A DNA stretch of 64,000 bases from Lichenostomus cassidix (GCA_008360975.2 CM039179.1:50288359-50352358), one strand, 5' to 3'. Positions 48,838 to 62,149 are shown, counted from the stretch's first letter. Numbers and translations are program-made. The notes: generated by a model not told the origin, from the sequence alone.

Positions 48838-51800
48838 ATCTTAAACATTTATGTGACTATCTGAATCAATATCAGTTCTTCTCCTTATTCCTGTTAATTA
48901 TTGTTTCACACATCTTCTTCAAATATTTTTCATATGATGCACTGTCATCTGGTCTTGGTATAATTGAAACATAACTAATGCCAAAAAAGATCTATTTAAG
49001 AGATGATTAATCATTAATGCATGATATCAAGTACTTTGTACAATGTTATATGTCCTAATTTAATCTTCCAGATATATCCTAGTTTAATCTCTCATTGATT
49101 CAAAATGAATTTATCTAGTTCTATACATCACAGCTCATGCTCTGCATATGCTGTTCATTCTAGAAATAACATGGCATAAAATTCTCTACTTATTCCAAGT
49201 GATTAATTTTTCAGCCATTTACCAAAACTGTTTGCTGGGGGGCTCTCCTGCCAAAGTCACTTGTTGTTATTTTGGACTTTCCTGAGTAAAGCTGGCATTT
49301 ATTTCAAAAGTACAAATAAGGTCCTTGGTTAATATCAATTTTGTCACAGGGGTTATGTATATTTACAGAATATGATGTTTTTCCAGATGGTTGCAGTAAT
49401 GAGAATATGTCTAGGAAAAACAAAGAGTAAATTAGCAAAACTGAAGTCCAAGAAACAAGAGTCTGCAATTGAGCAAAATAAGGATAAATATATAATACAA
49501 TTTTAACAAAACACATATGAATTTAAACATTAGCATTAGATGATAGATTGATGGTGCAACACTGAAATTTGGCATACTCCTTGTACAAAATAATGATATC
49601 TTTAAAATGTACCATTTCAGGTTGAAATAGCCTGTTCAAAGTCTACAGATTCAGGATGGTATTTTTCAAAATAGCCATTTTGTAGCCTTCAGTTAGCTTC
49701 CTAGAAATGTTTCTAGAAAACACAGACAGCTAGATGAGCTCTCAGGCTAGAAAGACCAAGGAACACTACTAATAAAATTCAAAGAGAAGAACGAGAAAAA
49801 TCTTCCAAGGGCCAAATTTTAATGACAGGAAAATAGGTTGGAATTTGTTTGAGGTTAAAGTCTGGCTCAAAGGTAGCAACAAATAAAATTCTTTATCTTT
49901 TTTTTAAATAACACATCTGTGTTAAGTAGTAGTCCATACACATTACAGCAACATTTCAGAATAACCAGTCCATTTCTGTGAGTACTGTTACGCACATGTG
50001 TACTACAGTGTGTGCAGTCAAAGGAGTAGCTTGCAGTCAGGCATTTTATCCATAATTAAAAGTAAGTTAAAATAGCAGAAGGAAGAAATTAAGCAAATAA
50101 CAGAATAAGGATCTTTGTAAAGTCCAATTGTTACACAGCTGGAGACTGCAGTACAGTGCACACGGATACACAGACAGTGGCTATTGAGCGTGCAGTTTGA
50201 TCTCCAGCATTTTACTGCTTAAGTATTAACCATGCACTGTCAAAGGTCTCCTTACTTTCTTTTCTTTCTCAGGCTGACAATCTACTTACTCTAAGTAATC
50301 TTACTTATATATAGGGGACTTCAAGGAGATAAATAAGTTGCTTTCACTCTTGTAACACTGGGTTCCAGAAATATATTCTTTTTAGAACACGAAGAAAAAT
50401 ACAAATTTAAGGTAAACACTACCTTGCAGTAAACCAAACACTCATATTTTGCCCATATAATCAGAAATAAGGGCACACAGAAATCAGAGACCTTCAGCAA
50501 CACAATGGGTGTGAGGCTGTAGGGCATGAGGACCTGGAGACTGTTAGGAGAAAATGGGAATATGTTATCCTTCAGTATGAGAACAGATGAGCAAAACTGG
50601 CTATGTGAATTAAGACATTGCTTGAGTTGTTTATTTGAGGAAGTAGATACTGGGTTAAAAATTGAAATTTTCTCATTTAGTACTTTTAAAACACTGCCTG
50701 ACATGACAGAAATGCAACACCTTTCCTATCCAGTGCTTCAACATTATCAACCTGACCCTGATGACTATCCGATTCAGCCACATGCAATTACTAACATTTC
50801 TCCACTTCCATAAACTTCATTTCTGTGCGACCTTTAATGGATTCTATATCATGTTGAGATACATTTAATCAGAAATGTAATGTAAGAGTAGCTTTCTATT
50901 GCAGTATAAATTAGAATAGACACATGTTTTGGACTTGAAAAAATGTTTGTATCACTCATAAATTGAGAGCGTTCCTGTATCGCCACTACAGAGAAATATC
51001 CAATCTATCTTCTGATGCATTAAATTGTTGCAAAAGAGCTGTTTCTTTATAATAATGACAATACAGTTCCAAAAAAAACCTTCAATATAACATCAGCATA
51101 GCCCATAAACAGTATCCAGAAGTTTACATTTAACTTTGCATAATAAGCTAAATTCTAGAGCCATAGTGAATCCAACACCTGAGTTAGAGGCCTCATGCAT
51201 GAAAAGATTAAAGCATACATATTTATCAAATATTTGCAGTTTATTTACAAACTTTTTTTTTTGTCTTTTTCCCCTAGAAATGAGGTGTGAGAATGATTCT
51301 GCTCCATAGATCTGTTTTAATTTGCCAAATAACTTTAACTGATCTGATGTGACTATTGTCTGGTATAATATTTCTCAATTACCACCAAGACATTTTCTCC
51401 ACAGAATGTCACACACATGCTGCTGTGCTTATGAAAAATGATTAGGGGTTAGTGAAAACAACTGTCTTATTAAAGAAAAAGAAACTTGTATAAAAGGAGT
51501 TTGGAGGCTTCATCAGGACTTAGAAGCCAGCTAAGCCAACCACAAAATCTCGAGTTGGTTGTATCATATAATTTTGTGAGTTACAGACAAAAACATGTTT
51601 TAATAAGTGCAACGGAGGTGTTTCTAATGCACTTTCCTTGAACAACTCTTCAGTAATGATTTAATACATACTATAATAAAGCAGCTTGTACATGAATTTA
51701 ATACAGTTTATTTTACTGCACTCCACTTTATCTCAACCAATTGTCATCCTACTTTATCTCAAATGACGAAACATTTTCTGCCTGTAACATGATAAAACCA

Positions 51801-54800
51801 TTTCAGTGTTTCAAAGTGATAGTTAAGGAGTTCTAAGTATATATATATATATGCTTTCTTTGTCTGTTGCTAGCCAATAAACAAATAATGATCTCTCACT
51901 GGTTAGATTACAGTGCACTGCAACAGCATAACCAGATGCAATGTCAGCTCTACACAGAAGGGATGCCCTACTGAAGGCAAACAACTTTATCTCAAACAGT
52001 AATCCAAAAATTATCCAGACAAGAAATTCTCCCTCTGTAATGTTGTCTCCTTAAGAATTTACTTTTTCCCCCCTCCATTTTTCCCTCCACTTTTACATTT
52101 CCATCTGGAAGATTTTCATCTTCTAGAATTTGGGGAGAGCTCTAGATGATTTTCAAACTCACTCACAATCTTCCTGTCTACCTGCAGATGACAATTGCAG
52201 CCTTCTTCTCTACATGGTGCTCCCACAGAGGCAATTTTTATACATTACATTATTTTCCTCAGTCAAACTAGCAATGTGATATTCCTTAACAATGTTCTTT
52301 GACATCACATTTTGTTTTAAAATCAGCATGGTCATAACTGAGGATGTCATCTCATTCTCCTTCTCCTCTTTTGTTTTTTTTGAGTCACTATGGATCACTG
52401 CTTTCTGCTCTTCTTTGGAGGCCTTAGTCCCCGTCATGTTGTTCACACATAAGCAGATTAAATGGCACAGCATCAGACATCAGATAACAGAGGTGAGACT
52501 AGCACAGAGTAGAGATGTTCCAGCTGCCTCCTACCAGCTACCCTGAGTATCAATGGCAGCTAAGCACAATAAACTAGAAATCTTGAAATTGAATTTACTC
52601 TCCTTCTCACTCTTCATTAAATCCTAGGCTGTTATCATCATCAAGTAAACTTGCTGAAAATTAACTCAGATATTTTTACATTACATATCCATCACTCATG
52701 GAGTTGAGCAAAAATACACTCTCAGTGTAGGCAATGTGTATATGTTTTAGTTTTACCATAATTCATTTTATTGCAATGTTTCCTTAAATTCTGCAGGACA
52801 TTTGTATAATTCTGCTTCTTTTTTTTCACTAGCTAATAATTAATTTGCTTCTAGGTGCTAGTGATTGCCAGGGAGTTCAGAAGAGATAAAGATGTGCACA
52901 AATAAATAAGATGAAAATTCAGAAATTACATTCTTATTTGCTTCTTGTGATGGGAAGGCAAGAACGTGATATTTATGGATTGACTGGCAGCAATTCCAAT
53001 AAATACTACTTGCATATGAAATCTGTCTTTGCTTATAATAAAACTTAAACAGCTTTCTGTACAATTTCTTCAACTTAAAAAAATTATGTCATATGATTTC
53101 CCTCCTGGTCACATCTTCAGCTCTCATTCAAGCATTTTCAGCAGTTTACTAGTAGTCATAGTCTAGTACTAAATACAATGAAATGGAATATCCCAAGTGC
53201 ATTTTAATGGTGTATTATAGACATTAAATACACAGTCAGTATATTAAGGGTTACATTTTGGTTTTGCTTTATTGCCTCATCCCAAAGTAGGCTGGGGAGA
53301 AGAGACATGGGAGCAATAAAATTTTCCAAAATTTATATTCAGCAACAGAAACATATGTGAATTTCATAGCAGCTTAACTGTTCTTTTTTCTTTTCCTTGT
53401 GAATATTTACAGCCCACGAGGAAACAAAACAGGAGTGCCAATGTACCATAAGTATGTCTATCCCATTATTTTTTGGTGCAAATAGAATATAGATCCTCAA
53501 AGTGGCTTGAAAGACTCTATCCTAACAATACTTCCAGCTCAGTATTTTTGGTCTCAATGTATTCACATGAATGTCCTGCAATATGTCTGTCACTGAAAAC
53601 TGCTAAAGTGCTTGAACAGTTGAATTTAGTCACCACAATATTAACCCCAGTTCTCTGTGACAGCACTTTTCAGTGTGTTTGCTTTCTTTTATAATGGATG
53701 AGAGAAATCTACTTGCAAAAAAAAAAAAGGCTTGTATAACATTGAGGATGAGGTGAAGCCACTGGATATAAAATATGACAGATTTACTAAGAATAACTCA
53801 CTTCTTAGTAACAGCTTTTACAGTATTGGACAAATTATATTTACAAAGCATCTCACCATAAACCTGGAAATAGTTTTAATGAGCTCTCTTTCATATTGTG
53901 CATTTTAGATTACTTTTGACATCCAGTTTATGAAGACGAACTTCAGTGTTTTCTTTTCCCTTTGCAGTGTCAAGAAATTGTGCTGGTGTGAGACACACCA
54001 GATGAGCTCTCTGCAGTGGATCTGACTCCAAACTGTACATGCAGTTGTCGGTAATGGTGGGCAGGACCAATCAAATTAACAGATTCTCATTCTGGACAAC
54101 AGAAGGAATCTAAAATTCTACATGGTTCACAAAGGAATGTGATAATTTTGACTGGCATAAAATTTATGCTGTATACTTCTGATTTGTTTTCTAATCAAAT
54201 ATATGAATGCTTTCCCAAGAGCTGTATTTTCTTTGTAAGGTCTAATTCCATCAGATGAGAGCTACCTTTCAATACATGTAGTCTCTTGCCTATGGCAGGG
54301 GAAGCAAAATCATTGCCTATAGATGAAAATGCAGTCTTGTACTGGTAGGTTTATTTCCAAGCCCTGCCTGTCCTGATGTCCACAAATACACGCTCCCTTG
54401 TTCATGAGCTTTCATCCACTCTGGGCTGCTGAAGGGGCAGAGGCAGTGCTGGCAGCTCAGGGCTCCAAGGCTGCTTATGAAAAACCAGGATAGGTTGGAC
54501 AGATGGTGGCCAGGGAGCTCACCTCCCTCTCCATTGTCTGCAAATAAAATCAGTAATCAATATTTGAAAAGTAAGAAAGATATCTATTTCTTCCCTAAGA
54601 CTAGTGATTTCTTTTCCAAGAAAACATGGCACACAAACAGCTGGTTCTGTACAAATGAGTGGATAAAGCAGCAGGTACAGAAACAAGCAGCTGTCAGCAG
54701 GATTGCTCTAAAGCTGACATGCTTTTGTCAAAACAGAGGGCTATTCTGGAAAGGGCTGATATGTTTGAGTGTGTTTTTACTTCATTGTGTCAGTCCTTTT

Positions 54801-56984
54801 GTTCCCTCAACTTTGCTTTGGATTACCAAATGTGAGAAATGGTAAATCAATTCCCTATTTGACTATGATCAAATTAGAAAGAAAGAAAGGAAGTAGGTGG
54901 GAAGAAAAGGAACAAACAGTCTGGGACTGGGAAAGATATCATGGTTATTACTCTTGAAGGTAGCAATTCCTTCAGCCTTAAAGGAGAGTTCTAGTCTCCC
55001 TCTGTTTGAACAACAGTATTTGAACCTACTGCTCACTTTTTTAAAGGAAATAAATATTCCATAATGGAGAAGGGGAGTTCACATCTTACGTTTCTCACTT
55101 TCTTACTTCCTGTGCAAAAGTATGTAAAGCTTGGGAGGGGGAGATTGATAAAACCACTTTAACATTACTAAAGACCAACATTTTTCAGTACTATTCATGG
55201 ATTTGACACACATGTTCAAAGTTTTAGCATATCTTATATCATAAATGAGAGTGTATTCATGGTACATTGTATTGTTGTACAATATTTTATGCTGGGAATC
55301 AATGCTCAACTTTCCACCACTCAGAAAAATAGATTAAATCTTATTTATATTTAGAATTTATAGACATAGTCAACACCACCAAGAAAATTATATTCTTTAC
55401 AATAAATTTTTATAGAAGCTGACAGAAATTTTGAAAATTTCAAAATTGTTTCCTGCCATGTGAATTATCAAGTACACATTCATATCTTACATAGTAATTT
55501 ATGCAATAACTGTCATCATCATAACATCACAGAAAATTTAGATAAGGGCATTTCTTATAAGCAGAACTATTATATTCAAGCAGAAATTACTTATCTCCTG
55601 GTTGTTATTAACAATTAATTGATGTGATGTCAGAAAACTGCTTATCAATCCACAAGAAATAGCAGGAGATGGGATCTGTCCTGTAAGGCTAAAAAGATGT
55701 GGCTTAATATATATGGGAAAACCAATTCCCTGGGTAATCCAGTAGTACATAACCATTACAGCATATTTCCCCTACCTTAATTTCCTGTTATTTTGGTTTG
55801 TCTATTAGTCATTTTAGATTAGAAGAGTGGCTGTCAAAAGCTTTGGAGTAACTCTTCAGGATTTTAGATTGTACAGGATAGTTTTCTCAGCCCTCCAAAT
55901 CTTTTGGCTATTCCTGATTCGGGTGAACAGTACAGATACTTATCAACTGACTTAACAGCCTGTGAAAAGGATGTGTTTTATGTTAAAGAAGAAGCTGGAG
56001 TAATGAGAATGAGGCTAAGCAAGAGAAGAAATAATTTCCCAGGCAGATATCAACAACAGATGGTGATTTCTACTGGGAAATGCATATAAGGATTCAGAGA
56101 ATGAGTACTGTATTATGGGGCTTTTAAAATCCGATGGCTGCACCAACATCTCTCAGAAAATGGATGTTGAACTGTATCTCAAAGTAGAGGCAGAACAGCA
56201 ACATTGAAAGCAATGAACAGTGTATGGATGACTTTGAAATAGTACTCACCCTGTCCATCATACATGCTGAATGCAGACTTACTAAGAAAGGCGAAGAAAT
56301 GCTGCAAAATGGTCAAGAGACCAAAGAAGAAAATTTGAATGGACTTTTCCTGCTCAAAATCTGGTGATCGACATTCAACTCCAACAATTTAGGGACTACA
56401 GGTGAAAACATACTATTGAGTCTCCAGCTCCCGCACATTTTGCTTTGAAAGTAGAGCTCATTCCGATGAGTTCCAGTAGCTCGGGGGCTGACCTGACTTG
56501 GTGCAAACTGATGCAGGGGCAGCTCCACCTCTGCGAATGGCATTAACAGTAGTAGGGGCCTGGATGCTCCTCCTTCTATCCACAAGGGGTTTCCACTCTC
56601 TCAATGATATCAAAAGTGGCATAAGAGTTTCCACACCAATTCTAAAATTATACTTTCCTTTTGAACTGAAATGAATAACATTTTCAGAATAGGGTATGCC
56701 AACTTTAAAATATAGATCTCACTGGTAAGCTTATAAAACATCTTTAAGAGCAATCTTCCCAAATGTGTGTGATGTGTTAACTACCTTGTGTCCTTTTTCT
56801 TGCAGTTTACTTGATGAAAGAAACATATAATTAAGGCAATTGTTTTTGGAAAATCACAAGTTTTCTGTGGTTCAAAAATATTTTCTCTTAGTTTCCAAGT
56901 GCAGAAGTAGTGCTCTTTGTTGGTGATTGCAGTGTTTATATTAAAAAAGTGACATTACGGAGGATCCCAAATAATCGTAATCAG
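48838..56984. other. Long unique non-coding stretch
   Basis: About 8 kb without a supported gene or mobile element. A short AT run lies at 51837-51852 and A12 near 53718. Acceptor-like pyrimidine tracts ending in AG occur at about 53967 and 56806, but no open frame of note follows. A GC-richer patch with a few CpGs lies at about 56420-56590, and another GC-richer patch at about 54390-54540. Neither resembles a known repeat to me. Confidence 0.5.
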
Positions 56985-57942
56985 TGACACAGAGTTTAGT
57001 TGGAGGTCTGTCCAATACTGGGCTCAGTTTTGTTTAATTTACCCATCAATGGCTTGGATGAAGGGACAGATGCCTCCTCAGCAAGTTCACTGATGGCACA
57101 GAGCTGGGAGGAGTGGCCTAGAGAGCTGCCCAGCCCTTCAGAGGGATCTTGATCGGCTAGGGAGTTGGGCAGAGAAGAACTGTCTGAAATTCAGCAAAGG
57201 CAAATGCAGAGTCCTGCCCCTGGGGAATAACAACCCCATGCTTCAGCACAGGCTGGGGGCTGACCTGCTGGAAAGCAGCTCTGTGGAGAAGGACCCGGGG
57301 GTCCTGGTGGAGCACAAGCTGTCCAAAAGCTAACAGTGCCCTGTGGGCCAAGAAGGCCAAAGGTATCCTGGGGTGTGTTAGGAAGAGCATTGCCAGCAGG
57401 TCAAGGGAGGTGATCCTGCCCCTCTGCTCAGCCCTGGGGAGGCACAGCTGGAGTGCTGTGTCCAGTGCTGGACTCTCCAGTACAAGAGACATGGAGCTCC
57501 TGGAGTGGGTCCAGCAGAGGGGAGCAAAACGATTAAAGAACTGGAACATCTCTCCTACAAGGAAAGGCTGAGCCAGTTGGGCCTGCTAGAGACAACTGAG
57601 AGGGGATCTCATCAATAATAATAAGTATCTGAAGGGAGGGTATCAAGAGGATGGAGCCAAGCTCTTCTTGGTGGTGCTAAGCAATAGGACAAGAGGCAAC
57701 AGGTAGAAACTGATGCACAGGGAGTTCCCCTTGAATATGAGGAGGAACTTCACTGTGCAATTGACCATGCACTGGGACAGATTGTGTAGAGAGGCTGTGG
57801 AGTCTCTCTCACTGAAAATATTCAAGAACCATCTGGATGCAGCCCTGGGCAATGTTCTCTATGATGACCCTGCTTGAGCACAGACATTGGACAAGACGAC
57901 CCACAGTGGTACCTTCCAACCATTCTGTGATTCTCTGATTCC
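56985..57942 (+). mobile_element. CR1 LINE, 5'-truncated
   Basis: About 960 bp of CR1 in plus orientation from within the RT to the 3' end (CATTCTGTGATTCTCTGATT). The start corresponds to the [11 protein letters not shown] region, in decayed form. The catalytic FADD box reads FTDG at 57086-57097, so the copy is dead. From about 57150 it closely follows the 29 kb copy, including 84 identical bases at 57334-57417 and the unusual GGGGAATAACAACCCCATGC block. It lacks a short part of the EKRQLRR-coding region around 57590. Confidence 0.96.
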
Positions 57943-58374
57943 TGTGCTCTATTCATTCTCCATTGTAACCACTTAAATACACAAAACATTTCTCCTAAAC
58001 AGGAAATGAAGATATTAAAAAATCATTAAAACGAAATACCTATTAAGACTTTTAGTTCTTTTCATGTGGAAGTTTCACTTAGTTGTTTAAAATAGGAATT
58101 TACTTGCAATTCTGTATTCTTATCTATCTTTTATAGAGGATATTTATTTTTCATAGAGTGAGAAACTGCTTGCTTTATTTTCACTTAGGTAATCTGCCAT
58201 TCCCTGAAAACTGTAGTGTTTGCAGTTATGTGAGTTCTGCTTTGACTTTAATGCTCTTCCAGGTACAGTAGCTTCACCTTACCTTCTTTGAGGTAGGAGT
58301 CATCTCATTGATTGTCTTGAGTAAAAGGAAATGGCTCATGCATCTTTCGTACATTATAACAAATGTCCTTTTGC
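57943..58374. other. Unique non-coding stretch
   Basis: No gene or repeat recognised between the CR1 and the conserved-element candidate. Confidence 0.5.
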
Positions 58375-58640
58375 ATTATAATTGAATGGTGATTGTTGTG
58401 TTCAATCAATGAGAAAGGTTAAGGGAGCTTCTCTGCCAGCATTTTTAATGGAGAAGTCGATTAAGATTCAGTTTAATCATTCTGGCTGCTTCAGAATTAA
58501 AGCAACAAAGACCATCAATGGCACTATAATTACCAGTCTTTCTGTAAGTTTACACTGCCATTTATGCAGCCATAAATTTTGTTATAATGCACAATGTGAC
58601 CAGGTTAACTTGCTTTGTTTGTAATGCAAAATATTTCCCT
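58375..58640. promoter_or_regulatory. Candidate conserved non-coding element
   Basis: A repeat-free block with closely packed developmental-type motifs: TTCAATCAATGAG near 58401, TCGATTAAGATTC near 58457, GTTTAATCATTCTGG near 58471, CTATAATTACC near 58524 and TTTATGCAGCCATAAATTTT near 58560. An 80-codon frame at 58382-58624 is open on the plus strand. It has no family features and a low chance of being real. The conserved status is inferred from texture only. Confidence 0.35.
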
Positions 58641-59280
58641 TAATTGCATTGTGGATAAGAAATAGTTGTGATGAAGTATATATAATGCAGCCTAATAGAA
58701 AAGAGAAAAACTAAAACCAGCTGCTCTGTAGAGTCTGACTGAGGTGAATCAGCCTGATAGCTTGTGTTAAATAGTTTAAAGTCATGGCCTTAACCTTGGG
58801 ACACTAGAGACATATTTTACTTCATTGAACATGGAGACTAGCATCACTCCCAGGTGAGTAAAAAGGGTCAAATATATTATTCTAATCCCTGTTCCAAACA
58901 GAGAAAAGGTCATTATACACTACCTATTGCATGCTGCCAAAGAGTGAAAAATTCACATTGGGGACATGGGTGCAAATCTATTTTAGACATGGCCTTTAAA
59001 ATGTTACTGAAATGAATGATTATGTGGTTTTGAACAAGGAAAAAAAATCTTGAAATTGATCTCGTTTATTAATTAGTTTGAGCTTATAAAGGTCTTACTA
59101 TAAATAGCTGGAAGACCTGAAGAAATTGCTCATTTCAAATGAGATTGAGGCTATAAAAAAATTGTTTTCTTGTAAAATTAATACCTATAAGCATGGTTAT
59201 CCATTTAATAAATGATTCTGAATAGAAGATGACAGGATATCTTGATTTTCCAGCTCTTCCACACAGAATGCTTTTGCTAC
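58641..59280. other. Unique non-coding stretch
   Basis: AT-rich, nothing recognised. Confidence 0.5.
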
Positions 59281-59548
59281 TTTTTCTTTTTCTTTTTCTT
59301 TTCCTTTTTCTTTTTCTTTTTCTTTTTCTTTTTCTTTTTCTTTTTCTTTTTCTTTTTCTTTTCCTTTTCCTTTTCCTTTTCCTTTTCCTTTTTCTTTTTT
59401 TTCTTTTTCTTTTTCTTTTTCTTTTTCTTTTTCTTTTTCTTTTTCTTTTTCTTTTTCTTTTTTTTCTTTTTTTTCTTTTTCTTTTTCTTTTTTCTTTTTT
59501 CTTTTTCTTTCTTTTTTCTTTTTTTTTTTTTTTCTCCTTTTCTCTATA
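59281..59548. repeat. (TTTTTC)n polypyrimidine tract
   Basis: About 270 bp of hexamer TTTTTC with a block of TTTTCC units near 59359-59390, ending in a T-rich run and TCTCCTTTTCTCTATAGG. The plus strand is pure pyrimidine, the other pure purine, so intramolecular triplex (H-DNA) is possible. Open frames through it (FLFLFL on one strand, EKEKEK on the other) are repeat artefacts. Confidence 0.97.
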
Positions 59549-59667
59549 GGAATTTCATTCAAAAGGCATTGAGGACTTTTCCTCCACAGAGAGCAACAAG
59601 CTTTGACCAAACTTCTCACTAACTTAGAAACATGCTTTCTTCATGCAGAAGCACAATTTCCAGAGCT

Positions 59668-59802
59668 CATAGAATCATAGAATGGTTTGAGTTTTGAGGA
59701 ACCTTAAAGATCATCTAGTTCCAGTCCCCTGCCATTGGCAGGGACACCTTTCACTAGACCAGGTTGCTCAAAGCCCCATCCAACCTGGCCTTGATGGGTC
59801 CA
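59668..59802 (-). mobile_element. CR1 3' end fragment, reverse orientation
   Basis: About 135 bp matching the reverse complement of the CR1 3' terminus. TCATAGAATCATAGAATGG is followed by CCTTAAAGATCATCTAGTTC, CCCTGCCATTGGCAGGGACA and CCAGGTTGCTCAAAGCCCCA. Low divergence by eye suggests a relatively young subfamily. It is severely 5'-truncated, as most CR1 insertions are. Confidence 0.95.
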
Positions 59803-60844
59803 TGTGTAGAGAAAAATAAATATTCCTTCTATGTGTATAGGTAGGTAGAGGCTTTTTTTCCCCCTGAAAACTCATATTTTATTGAAAGCTCTACTTCCAG
59901 AGTGAACTAATTAAATTTTTATGTCACATTATCTAGTGAAGTTATTTGTAAAGTTGCAGGAAGACCAGAAACAGTTAAGTTGGTTCCATGTGGGAATCAC
60001 CTGGATTCAGCCTCAAATGTCAGTTTCAGAGAAACAAATTGTGGCTCATCTAAAAGGAGAAATTCCTTCACTGGCATTCAATAAAATACTATTGTGATCT
60101 TTTCCTATCAACTTCTACAACTCTTTATTTCTATCAATAACCTATTTTATATCTTGTAATTGTGCATTTTATCTAAAGATGGATTGTATTGTGCCTGTAG
60201 CTTGTAGGTTGCTGTCGTCCTAGAAGAGATTTTCCTTCCTTTTTGGCAGATCATAAACTAGAGAGGATCATCTGACTAACAGCAGTTACTGAATGATAAT
60301 TAAAACAAATTAAAATACCATATCATACAAAAATTATTCCGTGCACAACTCCTGAGCTTGCTATTTGCTGCAGAATTTACTCTTGGAAAGCTGGGCTTGA
60401 AGGCGTAATCAAAGATATTGATATACACAAATCTGGACCTCCTATTGGCTGCAAAACTTCATGTGCACATGGTAGTAAGATACTGTTCTTTAATGTATTT
60501 CTGTATCAAGCCAGCTCTTTCAGTAGAAGGAAATTATAAAAACCACTAAAGAAGACAATTAAAAAATCTAATTCCTTAAATCTGTCTCCAAAGAGGTAAA
60601 GACAAACATGTAAATCAGCTATTTATGAAACATTCATGTCTGAATTTAAAAGGCATATCAGTATACAGTGAGCATCACTGATACTAAGTCAGGAGCTTAA
60701 TCCTCTAAAGAAAACAAAACTCATACAGTGCGTAGGCAGCCTGGCATAGTTCCTCCAGATTTCATACATGTGAATTAGGGTGCGGAGGCTATACTTAATT
60801 TAAAAATAAGATTGACTAATCTATTTGAGTGCTTACTGCCTTGT
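59803..60844. other. Unique non-coding stretch
   Basis: No gene or repeat recognised. The part at about 60335-60480 has an even, slightly GC-richer texture that might be conserved, but I cannot support a call. Confidence 0.45.
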
Positions 60845-61140
60845 AAGCAGAGAAAAGAGTTGCGTGCCAGAATGGAAATCATATGGGCCGGGAATTCCCC
60901 TTCTGTTGACCACAGAAGGTATAGGCATAATCCATCAAGAACAGAATGCATGCCATACTTTGTTCATTAGCATTTAAAGAGGCTGTTTGGCATCAGACAA
61001 CAAATACAATTCTTGCAAGAACTTGGCAGCGGACTGTTTGTCAGTTAATGACAATCTACAGCTTTTTCAAGGAAATACTAAATGTTCCCAGGGTTATTTC
61101 TGAATTCTTTTCAGCATTAAGCTTGAAGTGGGACTAACAC
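60845..61140. promoter_or_regulatory. Candidate conserved non-coding element
   Basis: Repeat-free, moderately GC-richer than its flanks and motif-dense. It holds GTTCATTAGCATTTAAAGAG near 60962 (POU/homeodomain-like), GGCATCAGACAACAAATAC near 60989 and GCAGCGGACTGTTTGTCAGT near 61027. A 63-codon frame is open but unremarkable. The call is inference from sequence texture. Confidence 0.3.
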
Positions 61141-61487
61141 ATTTGTATAGCAGTGACCAACTTCCAAGAGAAAACATCGGTTCTGAACCTGAAATTGAAA
61201 CAGATTTGTTGGCAACACATCAACAAATTGTGATGGAATTACAGCATGTGTGATATCACATATCTTATCTTTACATTTATGCATTTCCTAAAATACACCA
61301 GTGTGTTTAGCATCTCCATAAGCTACAGTCTTGAAAATGATGCATGCTATTTAGGAGTTTGATATCAATACAGAGGGTGTGATAAAATAAAAAGAGAAAG
61401 AATATAAAAAGGAAGGAAAAAAGCCTCAAAGCTTTTTTAGCATTAATTATCAGTGGGGGTGAGGGGGAGCTTTTAATTGCTCTATCT
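61141..61487. other. Unique non-coding stretch
   Basis: AT-rich. A short G-rich patch, GTGGGGGTGAGGGGGAGC, lies near 61453. No gene recognised. Confidence 0.5.
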
Positions 61488-61526
61488 TTTCTCTCTCTCT
61501 CTTTCTCTCTCTCTCACTCTCTTTTT
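61488..61526. repeat. (CT)n microsatellite, imperfect
   Basis: CT units interrupted by TTT and by CA, ending in CTCTTTTT. Polypyrimidine on the plus strand. Confidence 0.92.
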
Positions 61527-62089
61527 GGTCATGGTTGGGAACAAATTACTAAGCCCAGATGTAGGTCTGATGCACACGTGTGATGCTACAAGTTACAGTA
61601 TTGTAAGTGCTGCAGATTTTACTCTGTCCTTCTGTTGTAAAGACAGAAACTATTTGCTATCTCAGGAGGCAGATTTTTATTTTTAACATTCCATACAACA
61701 AAGCTGCAAGTTACAGCTACCTTTCCTTTTTCTTCCTTTTTTGATATATTCTTTTAAATATCCGGTCAGATGTATATGATTTCATTTTGTATTTGGCTTG
61801 TGGGCTGAAGGCCAGTGTGATGGTTTTGGATGGGATAGAGATCATTTTCTTCCTCAGCTAGTATGTTAATACCTAGTAGGAGCAATGTTTTGCATTTGCA
61901 CTGGGAAAAGTATTGAAAATACAGGGCTACTTTACTATTACTGAGCAGTGCTTACACACAATCAAGGCCTTTTTGCCTTCTCACCTTCTCAGTGAGGAGG
62001 CTGAGGGTGCACAAGAAGTTGGGATGGGACACAGCCTGGACAGCTGACCCCAACAGAGCAAAGGGATATTCCACAGCATATGGTGTCAA

Positions 62090-62149
62090 ATAATCATAGA
62101 ATCATTATGTTTGGAAAAGATCTTTAAGATCATCAAGTCTCACAGTCAA
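62090..62149 (-). mobile_element. Short CR1 3' fragment nested in the LTR
   Basis: About 60 bp interrupt the LTR between GGTGTCAA and GGTCAGCATG. The inserted bases (AATCATAGAATCATTATGTT, then AAAGATCTTTAAGATCATCA) are the reverse complement of a CR1 3' end. GTCAA occurs at 62085-62089 and again at 62145-62149, consistent with a 5-bp target-site duplication. The LTR sequence resumes in register after it. CR1 insertion is therefore younger than the LTR. Confidence 0.75.

Noticed and set aside
52210..52473. Lys/Glu-rich minus-strand frame
   Set aside because: Low-complexity composition, interrupted by stops upstream and without splice support.
53967..54049. Acceptor-like and donor-like signals suggesting an 80-base exon
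   Set aside because: All three plus-strand frames contain stops between the two signals, and the donor is weak.
56313..56585. 90-codon minus-strand frame in a CpG-containing patch
   Set aside because: The composition differs from its surroundings, but the peptide matches no family I know and no splice sites bound it.
59197..59622. Long EK-repeat and F/FL-repeat frames on both strands
   Set aside because: Pure translation of the TTTTTC microsatellite.
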